A stretch of 8,574 nt of DNA from Bacteroides sp. UBA7335 (lineage in GTDB: Bacteria; Bacteroidota; Bacteroidia; Bacteroidales; Bacteroidaceae), in the NCBI GenBank assembly GCA_002471185.1, contig DKPL01000090.1, positions 1,108 through 9,681 of the forward strand, in the 5' to 3' direction. The stretch's first letter is position 1; each line of letters opens with the position of its first letter. The translations under genes were made by a program, and so were the position numbers. Below are positions 1 to 6,569 of the stretch, piece by piece. The notes below the pieces were generated by a model. The model did not search any database. It saw only the letters and a program-made list of their open reading frames with translations, and was not told where the DNA came from.

Positions 1-948
1 CGTAGATGAATAAACCATACTAGCTACAAATGCCGAAAAAGAAGCTAGATCATTTATAGCATAGTGCTGATAATAATAGGTTGTTGATGGTAACCGCATC
101 CCAGGTATATCATTTATAGTTTTTTGTTGACGCAATAAATTTACAAAAGAATTTCGTTGAGTAAAGTCATGACATATGCCCGAGAAGCTTATGTTTCGCT
201 CATTCACATGCGGTATTAACTCAATCCACCCACCAAAAGGCATTTGTTCTTTTGAAGGTCCTACTTTTATATTGTCTGCACAAATAAATAGCGTATTTTG
301 ATTTTGTCTTTTAGGAGTCGACAACTCTTTAAAAGACACATCATTAGCTAAATTATCGCCGGTAAATTGTGCTTCTATTACTTCTTGTATTAAATCTAAC
401 GATCGACTAATGACTATAAAATTGGAAGTAAAATAGCAAGAAATAGGCGAATCATCAAGCAAGCTATATATACGAATATCTTCACCTTTATAGTTTAATT
501 GCGTAGTAGGAAGCATACTCTTGCAGTAATTACTCAAAAATCTATCTATAAATTGATAGTCTTTTTTATCAAAATAAGAGTAAATCACCTGATTATTAAC
601 AGTGTCACACGTATGAAAACTAAACAAAATCTTTTTAGGTTGATATAAAGTCGACTGAGACTGATCTTCTAAAATAGTATTTAAATAAGAGTTTAGGTAA
701 AATAAAAGATTAAACTCTTTTGAGCAAAACTCAAACTCATTATTATTTAGTTTTTCAATATCGCCCAAAAGTGTATATACATCACCCACTTCATAAACCA
801 TATGTGCCGATGGTGGTACTAATGAATAAAGATTATTATTATTAGCTTTCATCTTATTATACTGAGGAGAATAGATAAAAGCAAAGCCTACACATAGCAG
901 CACGATAAAAATAATAGCTGCAATTTTGAGTAGTGTTTGAGTTTTCAT
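1..948 (-). CDS. Membrane-anchored DUF3352-like protein, partial (C-terminus beyond left edge)
   Basis: An uninterrupted reading frame of 316 codons runs from an ATG at 948 to the left edge with no stop, so the C-terminus is missing. The protein starts with a short basic head and one hydrophobic segment (about residues 6-26), followed by a run of four Asn (36-39) and a polar, probably extracytoplasmic body. That pattern fits an uncleaved N-terminal anchor rather than a lipoprotein, because no lipobox cysteine is placed suitably. The stretch around residues 177-206 (FIVISRSLDLIQEVI, then a D-x-S-F-K-E-L turn) resembles the 'displayed as a score, next residue index' pattern of DUF3352-type proteins. 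That family link is by eye and tentative, and no biochemical function is known to me. The gene starts 57 bases after the stop of the upstream hydrolase gene on the same strand, so it may be the last visible member of that operon. Existence of the gene is much surer than its family. Confidence 0.72.
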   Translation of the reverse strand, partial: MKTQTLLKIAAIIFIVLLCVGFAFIYSPQYNKMKANNNNLYSLVPPSAHMVYEVGDVYTLLGDIEKLNNNEFEFCSKEFNLLFYLNSYLNTILEDQSQSTLYQPKKILFSFHTCDTVNNQVIYSYFDKKDYQFIDRFLSNYCKSMLPTTQLNYKGEDIRIYSLLDDSPISCYFTSNFIVISRSLDLIQEVIEAQFTGDNLANDVSFKELSTPKRQNQNTLFICADNIKVGPSKEQMPFGGWIELIPHVNERNISFSGICHDFTQRNSFVNLLRQQKTINDIPGMRLPSTTYYYQHYAINDLASFSAFVASMVYSST

Positions 949-1005
949 AATAATACAAATTAAATAAGCAAAACCAATATTAATTAGTTACGAAATTAAA
1001 GCTAA

Positions 1006-1764
1006 CTATACATCTATAACTAATCCGTCCCAAGCAAAATACATATTCGTAGGCAAAAACTCTTGAATATTTCGATGCAACCCAATATGATGACTCATAT
1101 GTATAAAATAGGTTCTTCGAGCACCAATCTTTTTAGCCACTTCAATGGCTTGTGCAAGATTTTGATGAGTGGGATGAATATCAATACGCAATGCATTAAT
1201 AATTAAAACATCTAAATCTTTCAATTCGTGCAGTGTTTCTTCTGGTGCAGTAAGCATATCAGTAATATAAGCAATATTATCAATACGATAACCCAATATC
1301 GGAAGTTTACCATGCAATACTTGCAAAGGTAATATTTTAGTTTGATTAACAATAAACGAACATCCCGGGAATACCTCTTCTAAATAAATTTTTGGTGCTC
1401 CGGGATAAGTGTGTTCAACGAAGCAATAAGGCATTCGAACACAGAGACTTTTTACAACCATAGCATCTGCATAGATAGGGATTGATCCAAAACGAGAAAA
1501 AGGTCTTAGGTCATCCAATCCACTAGCGTGATCATAATGTTCGTGAGTGATAAGAATTGCATCTATTTTTTCAAAGGGAATACGTAGCATCTGCTGACGA
1601 AAATCAGGTCCACAGTCTATTAAAATTCGACTATTCTTGTTTTCAATCATAACAGAAGACCGCAAACGATGATCTTTAGGGTCATTGGATAAGCAAACAG
1701 GGCATTTACATCCAATTTCAGGCACACCGGTAGAAGTACCACTTCCTAATATCTGTATCTTCAT
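1006..1764 (-). CDS. PhnP-like metallo-beta-lactamase-fold hydrolase (probable phosphodiesterase)
   Basis: A complete 252-residue protein of the metallo-beta-lactamase superfamily (COG1235, PhnP-like branch). The dinuclear metal site is visible: H74-E-H76-Y-D78-H79, H151 in LHGK, D169 in YITD and H222 in the C-terminal IHMSHH. The N-terminus GSGTSTGVPEIGCKCPVC carries C19, C21 and C24, matching the cysteines that with a C-terminal histidine (probably H225 or H226 here) hold the extra structural zinc in E. coli PhnP. PhnP cleaves cyclic phosphodiesters in phosphonate breakdown, but no phn genes are visible here, so the natural substrate is unknown. A cytoplasmic location is likely since there is no signal peptide. 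The ATG at 1762-1764 places the GSGTSTG strand right at the N-terminus, as usual for the family. It lies 39 bases after the murB stop and is probably co-transcribed. Superfamily membership is secure; the phosphodiesterase activity is inferred. Confidence 0.9.
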   Translation of the reverse strand: MKIQILGSGTSTGVPEIGCKCPVCLSNDPKDHRLRSSVMIENKNSRILIDCGPDFRQQMLRIPFEKIDAILITHEHYDHASGLDDLRPFSRFGSIPIYADAMVVKSLCVRMPYCFVEHTYPGAPKIYLEEVFPGCSFIVNQTKILPLQVLHGKLPILGYRIDNIAYITDMLTAPEETLHELKDLDVLIINALRIDIHPTHQNLAQAIEVAKKIGARRTYFIHMSHHIGLHRNIQEFLPTNMYFAWDGLVIDV

Positions 1765-1803
1765 AAGCGATTAATAAACCGATAAATGCAGAAAATAAAT
1801 TAT

Positions 1804-2805
1804 TTATAGGATGTTCACTTCAGGACAGATATCAACCCCAAACTTATCATGCACCGATTTCCGAATAGCATCAGATAAAGATAAAATATCAGTACCTGTA
1901 GCTCCTCCTCGATTGACTAAAACCAATGCTTGTTTTTCATAAACCCCTGCAGCACCCATGTTTTTGCCTTTCCATCCACACTGTTCAATGAGCCATCCTG
2001 CAGATAATTTAATAAAATCATTAGGTTGTTCATAGAAAGGCATATTGGGATACATCTTAAGAAATTCAGGCAAACGACTTTTTCTGATAACCGGATTCAT
2101 AAAAAAGCTTCCAGCATTACCGAGAATATTAGGATCAGGTAATTTACGTTTGCGAATACTTATAACTAAACTACGAACTTCAGGAAGAGTTCTCACAGAC
2201 AAAGCCTCAAACTCATCTCGAAGAGCATTGTATGTAAGAGTAAACTTACGAATTTTACTAAGTTTGTAATAGACATAAGTCACAAAGACATTTTTCATAT
2301 CTTTATGCTTAAAAATACTATTGCGATATGAGTATTTACAATCAGCATTAGTATAAGTATGACTTTCTCCAAAAGAGTTAATTGTTTCAACCGACTCTAT
2401 AAAGTCTTTGATTTCTACACCATAGGCTCCAATATTCTGCACAGCACTAGCGCCAACCTCTCCAGGTATTAATGACAAGTTTTCCAAGCCATACCAATCA
2501 TGATCAACACAATATGCCACAAAACGATCCCAATTAATCCCTGCTCCAACTTTAAGCCATACAGACTCAACATCTTCACGAACCACTGTTATACCTCCTA
2601 TACGCGAGTGCAATATAGTACCAGGATAATCTTTGGTAAATAATAGATTACTTCCACCACCAATATGAAAATAAGGTTCAGAAATATCACCACTCAAAAT
2701 CAAATTTTTGAGTTCCTCTACTGTTGAATACTCAACAAAGCGTTTAGCTTTAACATCAATCCCAAAAGAGTTATAATGCAATAAAGAAAAATCCGTTTTA
2801 ATCAT
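1804..2805 (-). CDS. murB: UDP-N-acetylenolpyruvoylglucosamine reductase MurB
   Basis: MurB is a cytoplasmic FAD enzyme that uses NADPH to reduce UDP-GlcNAc-enolpyruvate to UDP-MurNAc, the second committed step of peptidoglycan precursor synthesis. The 333-residue length is close to the E. coli enzyme (342). FAD-binding signatures are present: HIGGGSNLLF (47-56) and SLIPGEVGASAVQNIGAYG (111-129). The three catalytic residues known from E. coli (Arg159, Ser229, Glu325) have clear equivalents: R161 in YRNSIFK, S233 in GNAGSFFMNPV and E329 in CPEVNIL. The overall length and the segment around 171-200 suggest the longer type I form, in which a tyrosine loop closes over the substrate. The start ATG at 2803-2805 gives the usual short N-terminal lead before the H-x-N/Y-S-F-G motif. 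The gene lies 25 bases after the lipoprotein stop and 39 bases before the hydrolase gene on the same strand. Confidence 0.97.
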   Translation of the reverse strand: MIKTDFSLLHYNSFGIDVKAKRFVEYSTVEELKNLILSGDISEPYFHIGGGSNLLFTKDYPGTILHSRIGGITVVREDVESVWLKVGAGINWDRFVAYCVDHDWYGLENLSLIPGEVGASAVQNIGAYGVEIKDFIESVETINSFGESHTYTNADCKYSYRNSIFKHKDMKNVFVTYVYYKLSKIRKFTLTYNALRDEFEALSVRTLPEVRSLVISIRKRKLPDPNILGNAGSFFMNPVIRKSRLPEFLKMYPNMPFYEQPNDFIKLSAGWLIEQCGWKGKNMGAAGVYEKQALVLVNRGGATGTDILSLSDAIRKSVHDKFGVDICPEVNIL

Positions 2806-2830
2806 ATGGCGTATGTATTAAATTATTATA

Positions 2831-3679
2831 CTAAATGCTTACGTCCTCAAATTTATATAATTCCCAGTATCCCAAAGAAGGTTTACGCCTAAAATATAAA
2901 ATATTTGAGAAACCATTACCTATTCCTTTGAGCGCTAAGATCTTTTTATTAGAGTTTGCAGATTGCTGTTGGCCGTAATTTATATTAGACAATTTTTCAG
3001 TTGGCAATTCAGGTTTAAAAGCAAACCATTGGTTCAAATCTAGCGAAGTCTCAATCACTGAAAAATCATCATCAGGATCGGCAGTAACAAAAGTTAGAGG
3101 ATCATTAACACGAGCAACTTGAAAAATACTATCGTTTGCAAATTCAGCCAGAAACTCAATGAAGCCTTCACTATTTTTATTCTTAATAGGACTGATATCA
3201 AGAGAGTCAAGACACCAAGTTCCTCTTTCTTTAACAAAAAAGTATTTTTTAACAAGCTGTGTTTTGAGATATATCCACTCTACCTGAACAGCAGTCAGTG
3301 TTGTATCTCCAACCAAGTCTAAATCTTCTTCACGATCAAAAAGCAGGGTATAATAGTTTTGTGCAGTGAATAGTTCATCATGTTCCCATTTCGATTTATC
3401 TATTTTCGACAAAGCCCCTTGATTAGAAAATGCCAAAGGAAAATTTATCCGTTTCATTTGCAAAGAGTAATCAGAAGCAAAATTATAGATAAAATCATCA
3501 AATAACTCCTCATCTTCTATTACTAAAGAGGTTTCATTATTGTCAACTACAAGAGAATCTACATTGTTTTTTAAAGAGTCAGATTGATTTAAAACAGGTT
3601 GTAGCACATCATTTGCTTTTTTTACATTACAAGCAAATAATGCGCTAATAACAAATACTCCTGCTATTATTTTTTTCAT
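2831..3679 (-). CDS. Bacteroidales lipoprotein with two NTF2-like halves (DUF4348-like)
   Basis: A 282-residue protein with a lipoprotein signal: MKK, a hydrophobic core to residue 16, and a lipobox-like L-F-A-C with the lipidated cysteine at 17. It should therefore be anchored in the cell envelope, probably after processing by signal peptidase II. A polar, Asn/Ser/Asp-rich linker (about 18-50) precedes the folded part. The folded part looks duplicated: F67-A-x-D70-xxx-Q74-xx-R77-I-N-x-P-L pairs with F180-A-x-D183-xxx-Q187-xx-R190-V-N-x-P-L, and each half ends in a strand like YFF-x-G-x-W-x-L (about 146-154 and 252-264). This arrangement resembles the Bacteroidales lipoproteins grouped as DUF4348, which I recall as NTF2-like, but the assignment is by memory. 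No function is known to me and no catalytic residues stand out. The start ATG at 3677-3679 overlaps the tdh stop by 4 bases (ATGA), suggesting translational coupling. Confidence 0.8.
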   Translation of the reverse strand: MKKIIAGVFVISALFACNVKKANDVLQPVLNQSDSLKNNVDSLVVDNNETSLVIEDEELFDDFIYNFASDYSLQMKRINFPLAFSNQGALSKIDKSKWEHDELFTAQNYYTLLFDREEDLDLVGDTTLTAVQVEWIYLKTQLVKKYFFVKERGTWCLDSLDISPIKNKNSEGFIEFLAEFANDSIFQVARVNDPLTFVTADPDDDFSVIETSLDLNQWFAFKPELPTEKLSNINYGQQQSANSNKKILALKGIGNGFSNILYFRRKPSLGYWELYKFEDVSI

Positions 3680-4632
3680 TTCTTCAGTTTAATACTCAAT
3701 TTATTAAGCATATCATTAGTCATACTATCTAAATCATAAATCGGACTCCATCCCCACTCCTTACGGGCACAGCTATCATCCATACTATCAGGCCAGCTGT
3801 TTGCAATAGATTGCTTCAACGGATCCACTTTATATGTCATTTGAAAATCAGGAATATGTTTACATATAGACTGATAAATCATTTCAGGGTCAAAACTCAT
3901 TGCAGTAATATTGAATGCATTACGATGAACCAGCTTAGTTGGATCAGCTTCCATTAAATTAATAGCTGCGTTAAGGGCATCAGGCATATACATCATATCC
4001 ATAAATGTACCTTTACCAATAGGGCAAACAAAAGGTTCTCCCTTTACTGCTGAATAATAAATATCAACTGCATAATCGGTTGTACCACCTCCCGGAGGAG
4101 TTACATTTGATATGATTCCCGGAAAACGTACAGCACGAGTATCTACTCCATATTTATTGTAATAATAATCACTCAATAGCTCTGTAGTAACTTTTGATAT
4201 ACCATACATCGTACGCGGACGTTGAATAGTATCTTGAGGAGTATTAATATGAGGAGTATCAATTCCAAAAGAACCGATAGAGCTTGGAGTAAAAACTGCA
4301 CATCCATAAACTCTTGCTACCTCTAACACATTCCACAATCCATCTATACCAATTTTCCAAGCCAATTTAGGCTTTGATTCTGCTACAACAGATAAAAGGG
4401 CGGCAAGGTTGTAAATTGTATCAATTTTATATTCTTTTACCACATTTTCTATTATCTCTGCGTCAGTAACATCTACTATTGCTGATGGCCCTGATTCTTT
4501 CAGTTCGCCTTTAGGTTCAGCACCCGTAATATAACCCGCAACAACATTTGAATTGCCGTAACGTTTACGCAATTCCATAGTGAGCTCTGAACCAATTTGT
4601 CCGGTAGCTCCAATTACCAAAATATTTTTCAT
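3676..4632 (-). CDS. tdh: L-threonine 3-dehydrogenase, short-chain dehydrogenase/epimerase type
   Basis: A 318-residue extended short-chain dehydrogenase. The NAD-binding motif G8-A-T-G11-Q-I-G14 is at the N-terminus, followed by a V-D-V-T-D segment (53-57), NLAAL (75-79), a serine in TPSSIGSFG (115-123), and the catalytic Y143-G-I-S-K147. It lacks the zinc-binding features of the E. coli medium-chain Tdh. SDR-type threonine dehydrogenases are known from Flavobacterium and Cupriavidus and from animals, and the sequence around MKNILVIGATGQIG fits that group better than sugar epimerases. The enzyme oxidises L-threonine to 2-amino-3-ketobutyrate with NAD+. The neighbouring divergent kbl encodes the next enzyme, which strongly supports the call. 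I chose the ATG at 4630-4632 because the Rossmann motif then starts at residue 1. A longer in-frame start at 4683 would add 17 unrelated residues and run through the probable promoter. A nucleotide-sugar epimerase is the main alternative. Confidence 0.88.
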   Translation of the reverse strand: MKNILVIGATGQIGSELTMELRKRYGNSNVVAGYITGAEPKGELKESGPSAIVDVTDAEIIENVVKEYKIDTIYNLAALLSVVAESKPKLAWKIGIDGLWNVLEVARVYGCAVFTPSSIGSFGIDTPHINTPQDTIQRPRTMYGISKVTTELLSDYYYNKYGVDTRAVRFPGIISNVTPPGGGTTDYAVDIYYSAVKGEPFVCPIGKGTFMDMMYMPDALNAAINLMEADPTKLVHRNAFNITAMSFDPEMIYQSICKHIPDFQMTYKVDPLKQSIANSWPDSMDDSCARKEWGWSPIYDLDSMTNDMLNKLSIKLKK

Positions 4633-4773
4633 TCTTCCTACTAATAAGGGTATATCAAGCCAAATGGTGTGCAAAGTAAGCACTTTTTTTTCATTATAAT
4701 ATTAAATAGTTATTGTTTATTTAATCAAAAATAGTGTCCTTTGCATCTAAACTATTTTAAAATTGAAACAGCT
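4633..4773. promoter_or_regulatory. Divergent tdh/kbl promoter region with A/T dyad
   Basis: This non-coding stretch lies between two divergent starts and should hold both promoters. Compared with the Bacteroidota consensus (TTTG near -33, TAnnTTTG near -7), the plus strand has TTG at 4713-4715, a 20-base spacer and GTCCTTTGC at 4736-4744, which lacks the TA of the -7 element. The minus strand has TTACTTTGC at 4679-4671, one mismatch to TAnnTTTG followed by a pyrimidine, but I see no good -33 partner. An 8-base perfect inverted repeat, attaaata (4701-4708) and tatttaat (4718-4725), with a 9-base spacer, sits between the two candidates and encloses the TTG. It could be an operator, but A/T-only arms arise easily by chance here. 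The presence of promoters is inferred from gene layout; the exact elements are weak. Confidence 0.4.
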
Positions 4774-5961
4774 ATGTATGGTAAAATGAAAGACTACCTC
4801 AGCAAAACTCTTGCTGAGATACAAGAAGCAGGACTTTACAAACAAGAACGATTGATTGAGAGTCCTCAACAAGCTTCTATTTTAGTAAAAGGAAAAGAAG
4901 TTTTGAATTTCTGCGCCAACAACTATTTGGGACTATCAAACAATAAGCGTCTTATTGAGGCTGCCAAAATAGCAATGGATAAACGTGGCTATGGAATGTC
5001 ATCCGTTAGATTCATTTGTGGTACTCAGGATATTCATAAAGTTTTAGAAAAAGAAATTGCCGACTATTTTCAAACAGAAGACACTATATTATACGCTGCA
5101 TGTTTCGATGCTAATGGTGGTGTATTTGAACCCCTATTTTCAGAAGAAGATGCCATTATTTCGGATTCACTAAACCATGCATCTATTATAGACGGGGTTC
5201 GCTTATGCAAAGCAAAGCGTTATAGATACGCAAATGCAGATATGGCAGAGTTAGAAAAATGCCTGCAAGAAGCACAAGCTCAACGCTTCCGTATCATTGT
5301 AACTGATGGGGTATTTTCAATGGATGGAAATGTTGCTCCAATGGACAAGATATGTGATCTTGCCGAAAAATATGATGCACTGGTAATGGTGGACGAATCA
5401 CACTCAGCTGGTGTAGTAGGAGCTACAGGACATGGTGTAAGTGAACTTTATAAAACATATGGCAGAGTGGATATCTACACCGGAACTTTAGGAAAATCAT
5501 TTGGAGGTGCTTTAGGAGGATTTACTACCGGTAGAAAAGAAATTATCGATTTGCTTCGCCAACGTAGCCGTCCTTATTTATTTTCGAATTCATTGGCACC
5601 AGCTATTGTAGGTGCTAGCATCGAAGTATTTAGAATACTGAAAGAAGACAACTCTATTCATGACAAGTTAGTTGAGAATGTAAACTACTTCCGGGACAAA
5701 ATGATACAAGCAGGTTTTGATATTAAACCTACTCAAAGTGCCATTTGTGCTGTGATGCTTTACGATGCTAAACTATCGCAAGAATATGCTGCTAAAATGC
5801 TGGAAGAAGGTATATATGTAACCGGATTCTACTACCCTGTAGTTCCTAAAGATCAAGCACGTATCCGCGTTCAACTATCTGCAGGTCACGAGAAAGAACA
5901 TTTAGACAAGTGCATTAACGCATTTATTAAAGTGGGAAAAGAGTTAGGGGTTTTAAAATAA
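4774..5961 (+). CDS. kbl: 2-amino-3-ketobutyrate CoA ligase (glycine C-acetyltransferase)
   Basis: A 395-residue PLP enzyme of the alpha-oxoamine synthase family. It cleaves 2-amino-3-ketobutyrate with CoA to glycine and acetyl-CoA in the cytoplasm. Diagnostic stretches match E. coli Kbl (398 residues) closely by eye: NFCANNYLGL (45-54), SSVRFICGTQD (76-86), NHASIIDGVRLCKAKRYRYA (134-153), VDESHSAG (206-213) and TGTLGKSFGG (236-245), where K241 should form the Schiff base. The strictly Kbl-like SVRFICGTQD and KAKRYRYAN segments argue against serine palmitoyltransferase or KAPA synthase, the closest alternatives in Bacteroidota. I start at the ATG at 4774 (MYGKMKDYLS), which gives the family length. 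A TTG 33 bases upstream is in frame but would add 11 residues and start inside the probable promoter. No Shine-Dalgarno sequence is visible. tdh, encoding the preceding pathway step, is transcribed away from it. Confidence 0.96.
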   Translation: MYGKMKDYLSKTLAEIQEAGLYKQERLIESPQQASILVKGKEVLNFCANNYLGLSNNKRLIEAAKIAMDKRGYGMSSVRFICGTQDIHKVLEKEIADYFQTEDTILYAACFDANGGVFEPLFSEEDAIISDSLNHASIIDGVRLCKAKRYRYANADMAELEKCLQEAQAQRFRIIVTDGVFSMDGNVAPMDKICDLAEKYDALVMVDESHSAGVVGATGHGVSELYKTYGRVDIYTGTLGKSFGGALGGFTTGRKEIIDLLRQRSRPYLFSNSLAPAIVGASIEVFRILKEDNSIHDKLVENVNYFRDKMIQAGFDIKPTQSAICAVMLYDAKLSQEYAAKMLEEGIYVTGFYYPVVPKDQARIRVQLSAGHEKEHLDKCINAFIKVGKELGVLK

Positions 5962-6020
5962 CAATCGCCAATATGGTTATTCATTCATATTAGTAATTCA
6001 TTTTAAAACAATTATTCCGT

Positions 6021-6455
6021 ATGCAAGAGCTCACACTTACCACTCCTGCCCTATTATTTTCGGCAGTTTCATTAATTCTGTTAGCCTATACTAACCGCTT
6101 TTTATCATATGCTCAGTTAGTTCGCCAGCTTCGCGATCGTTTTCTTGACAACCCGGATGATGAGATAACAGGTGCACAGATAGCTAACCTTAAAAAAAGA
6201 CTAAACCTCACCCGCATGATGCAAGGGTTAGGAATTGCCAGTCTTTTTCTGTGTGTAGTAAGTATGTTTCTTATATACATCGGTCTGCAGTTAGTTTCGG
6301 TATATGTATTTGGAGCTGCTTTACTTTTACTTATCGCCTCTTTGGGAGTTTCTTTCTTAGAGATTCAAATTTCAACACAATCATTGAAGATATATTTGAG
6401 TATCATAGAAAAAGAAGAGAAGAAGAAGTCGAGTCACAACAAAAGAAACTTATAG
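6021..6455 (+). CDS. DUF2721-type small integral membrane protein
   Basis: A complete 144-residue protein. The N-terminus LTTPALLFSAVSLILLAYTN (about 5-25) is the first membrane segment and matches the conserved opening of DUF2721 proteins, including the L-A-Y-T-N-R-F end. A charged loop (26-65, with V-R-x-L and several basic residues) follows, then two adjacent hydrophobic segments (about 68-88 and 91-112) and a basic, lysine-rich tail (131-143). It should sit in the inner membrane; its function is unknown. The gene starts 59 bases after kbl on the same strand, with no terminator visible between them, so it is probably the second gene of a kbl transcript. It ends 43 bases before a strong terminator. 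The family call rests on the N-terminal signature and the three-segment layout. Confidence 0.82.
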   Translation: MQELTLTTPALLFSAVSLILLAYTNRFLSYAQLVRQLRDRFLDNPDDEITGAQIANLKKRLNLTRMMQGLGIASLFLCVVSMFLIYIGLQLVSVYVFGAALLLLIASLGVSFLEIQISTQSLKIYLSIIEKEEKKKSSHNKRNL

Positions 6456-6497
6456 GAATAGAGTTATTCACAAAAAAGAACTCTTTGTATTTAGTAT

Positions 6498-6542
6498 ATA
6501 AAAAATGAGGATGTATAATTAAACTACATCCTCATTTTTTAT
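6498..6542. terminator. Bidirectional intrinsic terminator between convergent genes
   Basis: A near-perfect hairpin of 16 base pairs (6500-6515 with 6525-6540), extendable by two A-T pairs to 18, with a 9-base loop. The core tgaggatgta / tacatcctca is flanked by A6 on the left and T6 on the right. Each strand therefore reads as a stem followed by a T-run: it can stop kbl/DUF2721 transcription from the left and lysA transcription from the right. It lies in the 114-base gap between the stop at 6455 and the lysA stop at 6570. Confidence 0.92.
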
Positions 6543-6569
6543 GTATTAGTATATTATGAACCGTAAGTA

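Noticed and set aside
956..963. TTAATTTG as a -7 element for the left-edge gene
   Set aside because: It lies only 7 bases from the ATG and has no -33 partner. One mismatch in A/T-rich DNA is not informative.
2045..2269. Short plus-strand reading frame opposite murB
   Set aside because: It lies antisense inside a clearly conserved gene and has no recognisable protein features. The same holds for the plus-strand frame at 3119-3322 and the second frame at 6251-6508.
4633..4683. Longer tdh reading frame starting at 4683
   Set aside because: It would add 17 residues before the Rossmann motif that normally opens the protein, and it runs across the TTACTTTGC promoter-like element.
4741..4773. TTG start for kbl at 4741
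   Set aside because: The extra 11 residues do not match the family. The ATG at 4774 gives the expected length and N-terminus, and the TTG overlaps the putative -7 element.
5970..5991. Weak inverted repeat aatatg / catatt between kbl and the DUF2721 gene
   Set aside because: It has only six mostly A/T pairs with a 10-base loop and no T-run, so it is not a credible terminator.
6460..6484. Hairpin agagtt / aactct just after the DUF2721 stop
   Set aside because: The stem is short and the loop is long, and the much stronger hairpin at 6498-6542 explains termination.
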